DNA of 64,000 nucleotides, taken from assembly GCA_001692895.1 (NCBI GenBank), contig KV748228.1, positions 621,344-685,343 on the forward strand, read 5' to 3'. The translations under genes were made by a program, and so were the position numbers. Of the stretch, positions 1 through 12,728 are shown one piece after another. Positions within the stretch are counted from its first letter, which is position 1. The number at the start of each line of letters is the position of its first letter. Source of the stretch: Cenococcum geophilum 1.58. Lineage: Eukaryota > Ascomycota > Dothideomycetes > Gloniales > Gloniaceae. The notes under the pieces are model-generated. The model was not told the DNA's origin and searched no databases. It saw only the letters and a program-made list of their open reading frames with translations.

Positions 1-3000
1 CCAGAAAGTAAAAAGCTGTTAGAATATATAGCATAGGACTATAAGATAGAATTAAAACTAGGAATAAGTCTAAAGTTCTTTTTAATCTATAAGCTTACCA
101 AAAAGGAAGGTAGAGCGTTAAAAGAGTTTATCCAGGAAAATCTATAAAAGGGATATATTAGACTATCGCAGTCATTAGCGGGTTATCTAGTACTGTTTAT
201 ACCAAAGAAGAATAGCAAACTAAGGCTATATATCAACTATAAATAGTTAAACAGCATTACCAGGAAGGATAGGTATCCTTTACCCTTAATTAGCAAAATC
301 TAAGACAGGATAGGCAATACACAAATCTTCACAAAGATAGATCTAAGATAGGCGTACTATTAGATTAGGATTAAGAAAGGTAATAAATAGAAGGCAGCCT
401 TTAGGTTAAAGGAAGGACTATATAAGCCATTAGTTATACAATTCGGGCTTATAAACGCACCAATAACGTTCTAGAAGCGTATTAACAATATATTAGGAGA
501 ACACTTAGATGAATTTATTATAGCGTATTTTAACAATATTATTATCTACTTAATAACTAAGGAAGAACATAAGGAACACATTAAATAGGTCTTAAAGAGA
601 CTATAAGAAGAACAGATGCTAGTAGCAATTAAAAAATACAAGTTCTTCACCAAAAAGACCAATTTTGTTGAATTTATTATTAAACTAGGCCAACTTAGCA
701 TAGATCTAAAGAAGATCAAGACCATAGTAAATTAGCAGAAACTAGAGAACGTTACACAGTTAAGATTATTCCTAGGGTTTTATAATTACTATAAAAGGTT
801 TATAGCGCAGTGGTTAAAGGATATTAAGCCATTTATGCGATTAATAAAGAAAGAAGAACTATAGGCATAGGGAGAGGAGCAAAGAAAACTTTTTAAGAAA
901 GTTAAAGAGTTATTTACCTAGGAGCCAGTTCTTAAAATTTATTAACTAGGACTAGAGACGGTTATAAAAATAGATATATTAGACTATATACTAAGGGCAT
1001 ACTTTATATAAAGGCACTAGGATGGATGGCACCTAGTAGCATACTATAATCGGAAGATAATACTACTAGAGTTAAACTATAACATCTATAACAAGGAATT
1101 GTTAAGTATAGTTATAGTATTAAAGGAATAGAGAGTATTTTTATAAGGTACAGAGAAACTATTTATAGTTAAAATAGATTATAAGAACCTAATAGGATTC
1201 CTAACAATAAAGAAACTTAACTAAAGATAGGTTAGATAGGCAGAGATACTTGCGGAATACTATTTTGAGATTTAGTATACTAAAGGTATAAACAATACGT
1301 GGGCAGATGCTCTAAGCCGTAAAGCTAAACTATAAAATAAGGAAAAGCCATTAGGGGCTTTATTACGAAAAGATATAGACGGATTAATTAGGTATAATTA
1401 TCCAAAAGTTATAGCAACTTAAAAGGATAGTAAACTAAAGAAAGTCTACGAGACGCCGGAAAGCTTTTAGGTATAGAGAATTCTAAAAATATAGCTAGAA
1501 GATCTATAGACGGATATATATAAAAATTAAGAAGCGAAATATATCCTAAGAAGTATAGCAGAGTAGTTTATAGAAGACTTCTATAAGGGACTAACTTAAG
1601 GACACAATAGGGCTATAGGCTTAGTGTTAAGACTCTAAAAGGAGTATATTATTAACGGAATCTAAAAGATAGCTAGAAGGGTTACTAAAGAATATCTAGA
1701 TTACTAAAGAAACAAACCAATGAGGTATAAGCTATATAGAGGGCTATAACCTATTAAAATACCAGAGAGACCATAGGAGGTTATATTATGGGACTTTATT
1801 ATTAAGTTACTAAAATTAAAAGATCCTATTACCGGATAAGATTATAACGCGATCTTAGTAATAGTGGATAAGCTTATAAAGTAGGGATACTTTATAGTAT
1901 ATACAGAAGAAATCTCAGCGGAAGATATCGCTAAAATCTATATAAAAGAAGTGTTTATAAGATATAGAGCACTAAGCAAAATTATATCAGATAGAGATCT
2001 AAGATTTATAGTAATATTCTAGAAAGTGTTCTTAGCGGAGTAAGGAGTTTAAGCAGTAACTTTTACCGCATATTATTTACAAACAAACGGTTAAATGGAA
2101 AAATTAAACTAGACACTAGAACAATATCTAAGGCACTATATTAATTATATACAAAATAATTAGGTATCGCTATTACTAGTTATACAGTTTATATATAATA
2201 TAACACCCTAAGAAGGAATAGGTATATTACCATTTAAGGCAAATTATAAATATAAGCTAAGAATATTGTTGTTACTATAGCAAGTAAAGAAAACAAGTAG
2301 TACAGCTAAAGAAAGAATAAAGGATTTAATAAGTCTTTATGCAAACCTTATAAAGATAGCTAAAGTAGTATAGCAGAGAATAAAAAAGTACTATAATACT
2401 AAGAGATCTAAGGGACCAGATCTTAAGGAGGGAGATAAAGTATAGCTACTATACAAAAATTTCAAAAGTTAATAACTAAGTAAGAAATTAGACCATATCA
2501 GACTAGGACCTTTTAAAATTACGTAGAGAATTTCACCGGTTACGTTTAAGTTAAACCTACCAGCCAAAATAAAGATCTACCCTATACAGCATATCGCAAT
2601 GCTAGAGCCAGCACATAGGAATATTAAACTATTAGTTTATAAAGCAGACACGTACAAAGGATAAGAAGAAGATAAATAGTAAGTTTTAAAGATCGTTAAT
2701 TACAAGGACATTAACAACGAGATATAGTATAAGGTTAAGTAGATAGGCTATACTAAGACTACCTAGGAGCCACTAGAGAATTTAAAGAACGCTATAGGAA
2801 AGGTATAGGAGTATTAGAAGAAATTAGGTCAGGCAGTATTAATAAAAAAGGATTGCTAAAGAATGAGCCACCTAAGGGGGACCTAAGAAGAGCAGTTACC
2901 AAACTACTTAGATCTATTTCCTTCTCTATTAAAGAAGAATCCGTTCTTTTATTACCTAGTTCCTACAGACCTTATTTTATAAGTTTCCACTCCTTAAAAC

Positions 3001-3572
3001 AGACCTTCTTACGCACCTTTTTAAGACGGATTAGTTAAGCGGACGCCGCTAAATAAGACTTAAGAGCCCGTTACTAAGCATTAGTAGCCTCCTATTTAGC
3101 GTCCTAAGATTGGCGCAATTTAGCAAGAGCAATAGATAGTTTATTATCTAGCCGCGTAGCAGCAGATTAAATATAAAACCCTAAGATAAGTTAATTAGGG
3201 AACCAGACAACTATTAAGAGTAATAGGTCGCGTATATTTAGCATTAGAAGTAGAGCAAACGTTATAAGACGAATAAACATTCGCTTTAGTATACTTTAAG
3301 CAAGAGAATAATTATCGCGAAGATGGGTTCGCTAACGCAATATAAACCAACCCCTCTTTTAAACAGCGGAAATACGGAGACGGCATGATCTCACTAAAAG
3401 ATAATATCGCAGCGATAGTGCGAGCACGACGAGCAGTCGAGGAAGAAGAAATTGCTTTAGGTATAATGAGCAATAATAATAACCAAATTAATTAGACGGA
3501 CATTATACCTTTAGTAAATAACTTAAAGATATTTTGAATCTTTAAGGACGAAAATAAAGAGGAGGGAGATAG
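1..3572 (+). pseudogene. Gypsy A1 pol (RT, RNase H, integrase, chromodomain), RIP-inactivated
   Basis: Reading through the stops gives a chromovirus pol. The RT core lies at about 60-700; its YxDD box near 520-540 reads AYFNNI, with both aspartates changed to asparagine, as G-to-A would do. The RT thumb (LFLGFYNYYKRFI) is near 760-800. RNase H runs about 900-1350 and ends in the ADALSR box. The integrase core is about 1780-2250 and a chromodomain-like tail about 2670-2815. The same frame continues, counting TAA/TAG as former glutamines, for about 250 more codons to the LTR (see findings). A short overlapping frame from 2853 stays open for 61 codons; I treat it as a shadow, though I cannot fully exclude it. 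Confidence 0.88.
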
Positions 3573-3998
3573 TATTACAGACGCTTTAAGTATAATGTTA
3601 TAACTACTTAGAGAAGAGACGGAAGAAGCTAGTTAGTTAATATAGGTATAGTCTAGGATGGAGCTAATAGAACTATATAATGAGGATTAGTAACCAAGGT
3701 TATATAATATAATCTATATAATCTATATAATCTATAAGATCTATAATAGAGCAGATAGAGCACACGTATATTACGTATAAGAAGGATTTTATAGGAGTAC
3801 AGTTATATATTTAAGGACCCTCAGTCCCTACCTAGATGGTTCCTTCCTTATAGTAATTCTTAGAATATAATTAGAGTTAATCTGTTAGGCAACTACTCCA
3901 CCAGTTGTTAATACGTTGTTAACTTTTATACTTGTATTTCCTACACACCTAGCCCAAGAACGAGCCTATCGTAGTTCTTGCTACAAGGTTCCGTTACA
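3573..3998 (+). repeat. 3' LTR of Gypsy A1
   Basis: It starts TATTACAGACGC (TGTTACGGACGC in the best copy) and ends GGTTCCGTTACA. It aligns by eye along its whole length with the LTRs at 6351-6771, 28501-28935, 36015-36440 and, reversed, 58162-58586. TGTTACGG and CCGTTACA give the TG...CA ends. Confidence 0.93.
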
Positions 3999-4009
3999 TC
4001 TATTTATCC

Positions 4010-5560
4010 ATTATAACCGCAAATAGGAACTAGTTTAGGTAGTTCTTTAAGGGGTGCATTTAAAAAGTTAGCCAGTTTTATAGCGCACTTTATATTAATT
4101 AAGGTAAAGGTATTTACTCCTAAGTCAGCTAAAGCAAAGGTTAAAACTTAATATCTATTACGAAATAAAGTATAAGGGATAGTATAGCTTCTTCTACTAA
4201 CTAGCTAACCCAGATTAATATATAACATATTAATCCCTTTTAACCCTAGAGAGGAGTCTTCCTCTAGGGTTTCTCTTTTTCTAGCTCCGTACTATCCTCC
4301 TAAATTAATAGGACCTTATTTATCTTTACCTTTATTAGGCAGTTTCTTATAGGGTGGCCGGTTTAACCATATAAGAAGTAAGCTCCTTAATCGCTAAGGG
4401 CCTATATATAAGGGTCGCTATATATAGGCCAGGTGTATACTAGGCCCGTAGTAGGGGTAGCTACGCGGCTAGCTACTAGGTTAACTATAGAAGTTGCCAA
4501 TTATACTAGGGCACTACGGGCTGTACTTATAGTACTTACGGCCTAGTTTATAAGGTTTCTAGTTTTTAGCTAGTTAGCGCGTGCCTTAATTTAACGGAGG
4601 CCTTAGTTAATAGCTAGGCAATAGTCTATAAGTTCCTTTAACGTCTATACTATGGTATAAGCTAGTAATACGGCCCGCTGTAGGTCTAGGGTAAGCTTAT
4701 TAAAGAGGTCTGGTAGTAGGTCTTTCTAAAAGATCTAGGCCTATTCTGCCAGGTATAAAAAGCAGGTTTAAAAAGGCTAAAAAGGTCTCCATTATTTTTA
4801 TATTTAGGCTTTTATAGCTAAGGCGGGCGTTTTATACTTTAAAAGGGTCTTTATACATAGAAGACAAGTATTTAATTATTTCTTCTTTAGAGATAAAGGG
4901 GTCTGCTAAGTCTTTAGTATATCGCAGGCGTAAATATATCTAGGTATTTCCGCCAGTACGGCTAAAAACGTAGGCCATTCTGGCTCAGGCGTTAGGGAAA
5001 TAGTCTATATTAACTTTAAGCTTATCCCGTAATTAAAGCTTCTAATTATTAAATATAGGGTTGGTTCCGTCTGTAAGTAGCGGGGGATCCGCAACCTTTG
5101 CCAACTACTTTAGTGCTATATAGGCCTTAGTAAATCTACTAAGGCGCTAAAATAGGGCCTAAAGGACTATAGCAAGTCTTTAGTTATCTAATAATGACTT
5201 ATTATTAGATATAGGGGTATCTCTAGCTTTAAGCAACTCTTATAGTTTAATTTTGGTATTAATAGCCGCAAGCTCCGCCTAGGGGGTTAAAACGTTAATT
5301 ATTTCTTTATCTAAAGTATTTAAGGGTCCTATAGCTGCTTTACCCGCTACTATAGTTTATAGCATAGTAGTAGGGGTATTAGGTAATTCTAGGTAATTTC
5401 TTTAGGGGTTCTAGTTTGTGTATATCTTGTAGGTTCTTTCCTTAGGGTTCTATTCTTTTCTTTTAGGTCCTGTCCTTATAGTCCTAGTAATGTCCTTAGG
5501 GTCCTATTCTATATTCTTATAGATATATTTAAGTTCCTTCTTAGAAAGAAAGAGTAAAGT
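4010..5560 (-). pseudogene. Gypsy X gag and start of protease, RIP-inactivated
   Basis: On the minus strand a capsid-like segment is readable near 5000-4650 (AEIPRYIYACDILKT, then ERPTTRP and QRAVLPAYT-like stretches once TAG is read as Gln). A zinc knuckle of the CX2CX4HX4C type lies near 4380-4330, ending GHPIRNC with its first cysteines mutated. At about 4150-4010 a protease-like segment (LADLGVNTF...) follows. Several frames are needed, so small indels are present besides RIP stops. The start codon is not certain. Confidence 0.6.
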
Positions 5561-5573
5561 AAGCTTTAGATAA

Positions 5574-5848
5574 TGTTAGAGACTTAGTTAATTAAGATAT
5601 AAGCACGGCAAAAGGGTCGCGTAAGCCTATATAATTAGATTATCTATAAACGAGAATCTAAAGCTAGGGAAAGGAAAGGAGAAGAAGAGTAGCGCCGTTT
5701 GGTGTTTTATAAGATCTTTACATCACATAATCGCAATATACGGCAATTTGTGGCAATCTGTGGCAATCTGTGGCAACTTACCGGTGCGAAGTTCTACCAA
5801 GTTCTGCCAAGTTCTGCCAGTTCTGCCAGTTCTGCTAGTGCCGTAACA
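5574..5848 (-). repeat. 5' LTR of Gypsy X
   Basis: On the plus strand it starts TGTTAGAGAC and ends GTGCCGTAACA, a TG...CA pair with TGTTA/TAACA ends. The right part carries short repeats (ggcaatctgtggcaatctgt and gttctgccaa units), like those in the Gypsy-4 LTR (gcagaatttagcagaattta), suggesting related U3 regions. It is less mutated than its surroundings. No second copy is in the window, so the left boundary rests on the terminal motif only. Confidence 0.65.
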
Positions 5849-6350
5849 ATACGCGTATTAGGAATAACAATCATTTAAGTTCTAGGCGCCATTATTTAAA
5901 GTATTTAATAATTATAAGTAGTTCCTTATTATATATCTTATAGTTTAATTTAGTAGAGGTAAGTTTCTAGAAGAGAAAGGCTACTAGGCGTAGCTTACCG
6001 TTTTTATTATATTATAATAACACTCCTCCTAGTATATAATTAGATAAGTCTATTTTAACAATATATTTAAGGTCCGGATTAAAGTGGGTAAGAATTAGAA
6101 TAGTTATAAAATAATATTTTAGGTTATTAAAAGCTTATTTATATTTAATAGTCTATTTAAATCTTATATTTTTTCTTATTAAGTTTACTAATAGCTAAAT
6201 AATTTTTAAGAAGTAATTAATAAATTAATAGTAGAAATTTGCAAATCCTAGAAATCCTTAGATATCTTATATACTACTAGGACTTTCCTAGTTTATAATT
6301 ATAGCGATTTTTTTAGGGTCTATTTTAATTCTATTATAGGATATAATTAG
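5849..6350 (-). mobile_element. Gypsy D fragment (RNase H to RT C-terminus)
   Basis: On the minus strand this corresponds to the RNase H and RT-thumb part of a Gypsy pol. It parallels 41260-41900 of Gypsy-4: the gcgccattatttaaagtatt stretch matches the gtcgccattgtttaaaatat stretch, and the block near 6230-6310 matches the aaattggtaaatcc block. It is cut on the left by Gypsy X and on the right by the 5' LTR of Gypsy A2. It is heavily degraded, with no usable frame. Confidence 0.65.
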
Positions 6351-6771
6351 TATTACGGACGCTTTAAGTACGATATTATAACTACTAGGAGAGGAGTCGG
6401 AAGAAGCTAGTTGGTTAATTTAGGTATAGTTTAGGATGGAACCAGTAGAACTATATAACGAGGAATAGTAACTAAGGTTATATATTGTAATTTATATAAT
6501 TTATATAATTTATAGGATCTATAATAGAGTAAATAGAGTACACGTACCTTACGTATAAAGGAGATTTCTTAGGAGTACGGTTGTGTATTTAAAGGACTAC
6601 AGTCCCTACTTAAATAGTTCTCTCCTTTATAGTAAATCTTAAAATATAATTAGAGTTAATTTATTAGGCAACTACTCCACTAGTTATTATTACGTTATTA
6701 ACTTCTTATTTACCTATATACCTAGCCTATTAATAAGTTTCCCGTAGTTCTTACTATAAGGCTTTATTATA
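6351..6771 (+). repeat. 5' LTR of Gypsy A2
   Basis: It starts TATTACGGACGC and ends GGCTTTATTATA, RIP-mutated forms of TGTTACGGACGC and GGTTCCGTTACA. The flank on the left ends attag; no matching 3' duplication exists because the 3' end is lost. Confidence 0.9.
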
Positions 6772-6812
6772 TATTTACTACTAAAGTTATAGTATTAATA
6801 AAGTCAACCAAT

Positions 6813-6898
6813 ATGCCACTAAAAGTATTAGCTACGATGCCGTTAACGGCAGCAACTATATTAAGATTAGGTAACGATACTAGTATAGTAAAAGATAC
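6813..6898 (+). pseudogene. Gypsy A2 gag, N-terminal exon-like piece before Copia-1
   Basis: An ATG at 6813 opens a frame (MPLKVLATMPLTAATILRLG) matching the gag start of Gypsy A3 at 28981. It is cut after codon 29 by Copia-1. The inserted length plus duplication (6049+5) is divisible by three, so the frame resumes unchanged at 12948. Confidence 0.85.
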
Positions 6899-7117
6899 TG
6901 TATGATTATAGCACGTGGTATACCAAACGCGTGGTTACGCGTTTGGTGTACTAACTACTTAGGTGCTGACTAATTAGGGGGAGGCGCGTTAGTATATAGA
7001 CTACGTAGTCTACCTTAATAGAATTGACAGTCACCACCATCCTAAAGAGCATACGATACTATATATATTTCGTGCCCCGGGATATAACTTACTTATATTA
7101 TTAAGTTAATATAAACA
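6899..7117 (+). repeat. 5' LTR of Copia-1
   Basis: It runs TGTATGATTA...ATATAAACA, 219 bp. It contains a hairpin, ACCAAACGCG/CGCGTTTGGT around a TGGTTA loop at 6922-6947. The sequence after it (ctgattagtaagcgcgcata) is the primer-binding position and is shared with Copia-2; I cannot assign the tRNA. Confidence 0.95.
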
Positions 7118-7544
7118 CTGATTAGTAAGCGCGCATAGATTAGTAATTACTTAATACCTCCCCCCAAGCGATATACGACAGCGACCACCCGTTTAGACTT
7201 CTAGTACAACCTACTAGAAGGTTAGAAGCCGGGGATTACAGAACTATTACTAATTTTGTATACTTATTTAAGTCTTAATACGGTTTACCAGAAGTTTATA
7301 AACGCGAATACAGACCCTTACGGAACCCCCTATCCTTAACCCCTTAAACCTTAAACCCCTCCGGACCTTTTACGGAAACCCCCTACCCCCCTACGAACCA
7401 TTATGGACCTATTAATCGCCGTTACGGACTATTATAAGACCTCTCGAACTATTACGGACCCTTTAATTAATTTTACGGACCGTTATAAGACCTCCCCCAC
7501 CCGTTACAAGCTACTACCACCCGCTACGTACTATACTATATAGT
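7118..7544 (+). other. Copia-1 5' leader, no gene
   Basis: This untranslated leader between LTR and gag is rich in short imperfect repeats of the type ttacggacc/ccctta, echoing the leader of Copia-2 (17972-18366). I see no ORF. Confidence 0.6.
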
Positions 7545-10500
7545 ATGGCAGACACAAGCAAGTAGATTGATAAAGGTCAAGAGAAATGGAGATAAGGAGT
7601 CGACCTTACGTCTATAGCTGACGTCGACAACTATATTAAGTATAAAATCCTTAAATACGGATATTTTAAGCTTATAAATGACGACCTATAGGAGCAATAT
7701 AAAGAAGACTTTGCGGACTTTACGGAAGATATTCTTAAGACTTATAACCCTACTGCTATCTATAACCTATAAACCCTTTTACGTCACTAAGGTATATAGG
7801 TTAAAAAGGATAAACGAGTTACTGTTATACGGTCCTTATACAACACAATATAAAAGGAGGACCAAATGGAATGGACTAAAGAGGAAATCCTAGACTAGGT
7901 TAAAGTCACTAATAAACTTTTTGCTTCTCCTAAACTTAATAGTATTACTGGCCTTATACCTAACCTATTTAACTAAATTCATCCTATAAACCCAAGCGAT
8001 TTTGGAATTAATCTTACGGGCTAAAGCATACCTAGTACTTAAGTTACGGACCGTAATACCCCTATAACCCAAATTACGGACTATAATACCCCCACAAACT
8101 AAAATACGGATTAAAACCCTCCCGTTGCCTAAGCTATAGATCCGTAAACCGCCTAAGTCACAGATCTATAACCTACTTAAGTAAAGACCTACGGTAAGGA
8201 ACTAGCCAACTTAGCTAAGCTCTATATTGACGAATCTAAGTATAGCGGTGAAAACGATAACTTTGACTTTAAACTTACTATCTTTACGGACCTCTATCGG
8301 AAGGCTGATATTCCTAAATAGGAATTTAGCCAAGCCTATTCTACTATACTGCGCGGCCTAGCCCTTAACTACTACTATACCAACCTCAAAAGCAACCCCC
8401 TTGGTGTCTCCTTTGATAAGCTATGCGAAGCTATATATAACTACTTTAAAGGGCTAGAATATAGGCGTAATATCCTTACCCAATAGAATGCGATTAAGTT
8501 ATAGACCGTAATCGATAAGAATACCGAAAAGTCGACTATAGAGTGCCTGTAAATTCTTATTAAAGACCTCTAGCACCTACAGCACGGCCTTAATATTAAG
8601 CTTTAAATGGACAACTTTCTATATAATAAGCTTATTACAGCTTGCTAGGAAGTAAAACCCTGCAAATACGCCTGTTATAAGCCCGCAGACACCGTAGCTA
8701 GTCTTATTAACAATTTACGGTCCTCCATTATAATGTACGAAGTCTTAAACCCGCCAGATAGTACCTAAGCCTTTATTACGGACCTGTAAAACCCGTAAAC
8801 TAACTTAGACGCCTACTTTACGGACCGCCGCTACCGCTAGCAGCACCCGCATCGACTAGGTCCTACCCGTAACCCCCATAGCAACTCCTGTACAAAAGTA
8901 TACCCCCGCAGATAAACTAGCTAAAAGTGCTTTATATGCGGCAAGGAAGGATATTAGTCTATAAGGCATACCTAGGAAGAACGTGCCAAGTCCAGGAAGA
9001 GACTTAATAACCGTATTAACCAGTTTATTTTGGAATATAAAGGAAAGGAAGCGGAAGAGCCTCCTAATAAGTTAATAGAAGCCCTTATAATTAACTTTAA
9101 CTTAGATACTTAGGAATAAAAGACCTTAGAGACGTTCCTAACTACTTTCGGACCTTTTACGGACAGCTAAGCCTTTAATATTACGACTGTATTAGCTGAC
9201 CGCTCCTTTATACACTTAATTGCACCCGAAAACTAGCCTATAAATATACCCGTTAGACCTGTTATGGACGTTACGGACCGCGAACAGGACCTATTTGTAT
9301 ATATTACCACTAAACGCTACACCCCTAAAGAATTCTATGGCGTTATGATTGATATAGGTGCCTCTAAGAAATCTACTATAGGTTACGGACAATACCTTGC
9401 ATATAAGACCACTACAAATAACAATACGGATATTAATACTATGTAAACTGGGGCCGTAAACGTCTAATTTGGCATCGGCTTAACCACATTAATTAGATTA
9501 GTGGCAGTTAAGACCCTAATTAGCCTAGTTAACTTCCACGTAATAAAAGCGGACACCCCTTTTTTACTCTATCTTGCGGACATAGATAGGTTACAAGTTT
9601 ACTATAATAATGTTACGGACACCGTAATTGGCCCTATAACTACCCTAGGAAGCAAGCATGTTACCCTGCTAATTATACAATGATTTGGACACCCGTTCCT
9701 TATATAGGGAGAGACTTTACGGACCTATATTTAGGAATTTTTTAACTATAACCTGTGCTACCTTACTAGTACTAAAATCCACTAACTGCACCGCCGCTTT
9801 AGTTACCCGTTAGCTGAAAAGCTATATAGAGTCCTTAAACGCTCTGGACACGATAACGTTAATAGAAAGGTAATTAACCATCTAACTAAATACTGCTCTT
9901 TTTGCCAGAAATACGGACGTTCCCTAAGTAGATTTAAGTTTACCCTTTATAAGGACCTTAACTTCAACCACTTAGTATACATGGACATTATGTATATTAA
10001 CGGCAGTCTAGTATTATATATAATTAATAAGGTAACCCGCTATTAAGCCGCCCGTTAGTTGTAAAATATATCCGTAAAATATACTTAGGACATTTTACGG
10101 ATCTACTGGATTAATATATACCTTGGACCTCCTGAGTATATTACCCATAATGCTAGTAGGAACTTTATTAGTAAGGAATTCTAACAGTATACTATAGCCA
10201 TAGCTATTTTAATAAAAGCCGTTCCAGTTAAGGCGCACTAGTCTATTAGGCTTATTAAGCGAGCTTACCTAGCCCTATAGAGAGCTTACCAGATTATTAC
10301 GGATGAGTATAAGGACATCCAAAAGGAACTGGCTTTACAGATGGCCGTAAAAGCCGTTAACGACACCGCTGGCCCTAACGGACTAGTACCCACCCTTTTA
10401 GTTTACGGAGCCTACCTAAGGATAAGCAACCTAGGCCCTGCTGCCCCATCTATTATGGAATAAGCAGCTGCAATACGGAAGGCAATAGCTGAAATAGTTA

Positions 10501-12512
10501 AATTACGGGCCAAATAAGCCGTTAACAGCGCTCTATATTACCGCAACGGACCTAACACGACTTTAGTTTATAACCTCCCGCTTAATTCTAAAGTCCTTAT
10601 ATAGTGTAAGAGCGGCAATTAGACTAGACCTTACCGTTTACTAGCCATAGAAGACAAAACGTGTTATATATAACTCCCTAGCAGACCAACCAACTTCAGA
10701 AGCACGTCCATAAAACCCTATTTTTGGTCCAAAAATACCTATGCCGTTAAACCAGATAAACTGGAAGCACCCGCCGAACTAGACGAACTAGAAACACCCT
10801 TACCTACTCTAGAAGTCCCCCGTAAACCTACTAAACCTGCCGTAAAGCGTAGCCAAGGACGCCCCTAAAAGCACCCTATAATAGAGAACCCCGTAATAGA
10901 GAACTACTTAACCTCCGCAGGCACATCCGCAAAGCAATCTCCGCCTATAGATATATTAGTTCTGGTATAGGAAACCCCTTTTACGGACTTATGACGTAAA
11001 GAGATTAACGGACTACTTAAGAAGGGCGTCTTTGCGGTTATAACGGAGAAAGACGTTCCGTAAGGCGTCCGTATATTTAACTTATACTTTATTAACAAGA
11101 TTAAGCACCCTAGTACTAACAAAGCCTTTAAGAAGTTAAGGCTCGTCGTATAAGCCTATAACGACTAGGGAAAGGGCTTAGTCCTTACGCAATCGCCCAC
11201 AATTTAACGAGTTAGTTAACGGATTATACTTGCACTTACGCCTAGACTACAGTAAACTAAGCCCGTAGCCCTCTACTTATGGGATATCTTATAAGCCTAC
11301 GTATAATCCAATACCTACCTAAGTAGGGACATCTTTATACGACCACCCCTTAAGCTTAACTTGCAACTAGGAATAATTTTATAGGTTATAAAACCCCTTT
11401 ACGGAGTACTAGAAGCTAGAAACTACTGGTTTAAGATATACTACTAGCATTACGTCCGTAAACTTAAAACGGAATAGTTAACCTACGACCCCTGCCTTCT
11501 ATATACACTATTAAACGGCCTTAGTATTATTAGACTCTAAACGGACAATACCCTCTTCGTAGTGGACTGGATTTTTGCGGACGCTAAAGAGAATAAATTA
11601 TAAAAGGCTAAGTTCCTAGTAAAGCCGCGAGAGCAGTTAACTAAGTAGACCCTAGTTAGGTTTAATGGAGGCTTAATTACACAAAAGGGCAACCTAATCT
11701 AGTTAACTTAGGAACACTAAACTTAAAACCTAAGGCTTGTTATAGCAAAGCCTACGGACCTTACTAGTTCCCGCGGAGAGACCCGCAAGACCGTAAATAC
11801 GAAGGACTAATACGTCGCATAGCGTGTAAGAGGCGCCTATATTGCTATAGTCTGTCAACCCGAATCTGCCTACGACTTATCCTTTGCGGCCCAGGTAATA
11901 GATCCGCAAGAGGAAGATATTAAGTAGCTAAATAAGCGTATTTAGTGGCAAATTAATAATGCAATAAGAGGACTTACTTTTGTACCACTGGACCTGAATT
12001 CCCTTAGCGTAATGGTATTTACGGACGCCTCCTTTGCCAATAATAGGGACCTATTATCGCAAATCGGCTTTGTAATTGTACTTACGGACTATAATTAGGA
12101 TGTAAATATACTGTATTAGTCTTTAATTAAATACAAACGAGTAACCCGTAGCGTACTAGCTTCTAAACTATATGCACTAGCCTATGGCTTTAATATAGCA
12201 GCTGTAATCAAATTAATAATCTAGAAGATCCTATAATTGGAGCAGCTACCCCTGGTTTTATACACCGATTCAAAGTCCCTTTACAACTACCTAGTTAAAC
12301 TAGGTATAACATAGGAGAAGAGGCTTATGGTCGACCTAATGTGCTTATATTAGGCCTACGAACGACGTAAGATTATGGAGGTTAAATGGATCAGCACCGA
12401 AGATAACCTAGCAGACGCTATAACTAAGGTAAAGCTGTGCTAAGCTCTTAAAACCCTAATTGACACAAATAAGCTCAACCTAAGGGTTATAGAATGGGTG
12501 GAACGAGACTAA
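7545..12512 (+). pseudogene. Copia-1 Gag-Pol polyprotein, RIP-inactivated but in frame
   Basis: From ATG 7545 to TAA 12512 the frame is exactly 1656 codons with no net shift, interrupted only by stops that RIP of Gln or Trp codons can explain. Gag spans about 7545-9000 and ends in a knuckle near 8925-8970 (KCFICGKEGY then RHT, a CX2CX4-X4H pattern). Aspartic protease: MIDIGASKKS near 9346, where D-I-G replaces D-T/S-G. GAG-pre-integrase and integrase lie about 9770-10500. RT is about 10950-11650, with FVVDW at the YVDD position. RNase H is about 12010-12450 (VFTDASFANN, ADAITK). Length and order fit fungal Copia. Bits such as codons 574-633 and 653-713 remain open. Confidence 0.93.
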
Positions 12513-12728
12513 CGGAGCACTTACGGTTTATTTACGGCCCATTGGAAGGCCGTACGGTCTACTTTACGGACCGCAAGTAGGACTTACGACTAGCTTAGAG
12601 CACCGTTTGGAAGGTAGCCCAGAAGGCACCTTGGGAGGGATTTCCTATGTATTTCTTTTGTGTTTTACGGCTCCATTAAAGCGATTACGGAGGTTAGATA
12701 TAATTGAGTCATTTCCAAGTACCGCTAG

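Larger units (their letters stand above)
1..3998 (+). mobile_element. Gypsy A1, 3' part of a chromodomain LTR retrotransposon
   Basis: This is the right-hand part of a Ty3/Gypsy element entering from outside the window. It runs from the start of the reverse transcriptase through RNase H, integrase and chromodomain to a 3' LTR at 3573-3998. It is close by eye to the complete copy at 28501-36440, to the split copy starting at 6351 and to the minus-strand copy at 58162-59848. The right flank begins tctat, the expected target duplication, but its partner is outside the window. It interrupts the protease region of a minus-strand Gypsy (3999-5848). Glutamine codons are nearly all stops, so it cannot be autonomous. 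Confidence 0.93.
3999..5848 (-). mobile_element. Gypsy X, 5' part (LTR, gag, start of protease)
   Basis: This is the 5' part of a second Gypsy family, reading right to left. It has an LTR at 5574-5848, a gag with zinc knuckle, and at its left edge a protease-like segment cut by the insertion of Gypsy A1. The rest of pol would lie left of the window. Its own right boundary (5848/5849) lies in an older Gypsy RNase H fragment on the same strand. The family assignment rests on gag layout and LTR ends, not on RT, which is absent here. Confidence 0.75.

Noticed and set aside
9264..9683. Two 60-codon open frames as possible small genes
   Set aside because: Both are in frame with the Copia-1 polyprotein and are simply stop-free pieces of its protease region.
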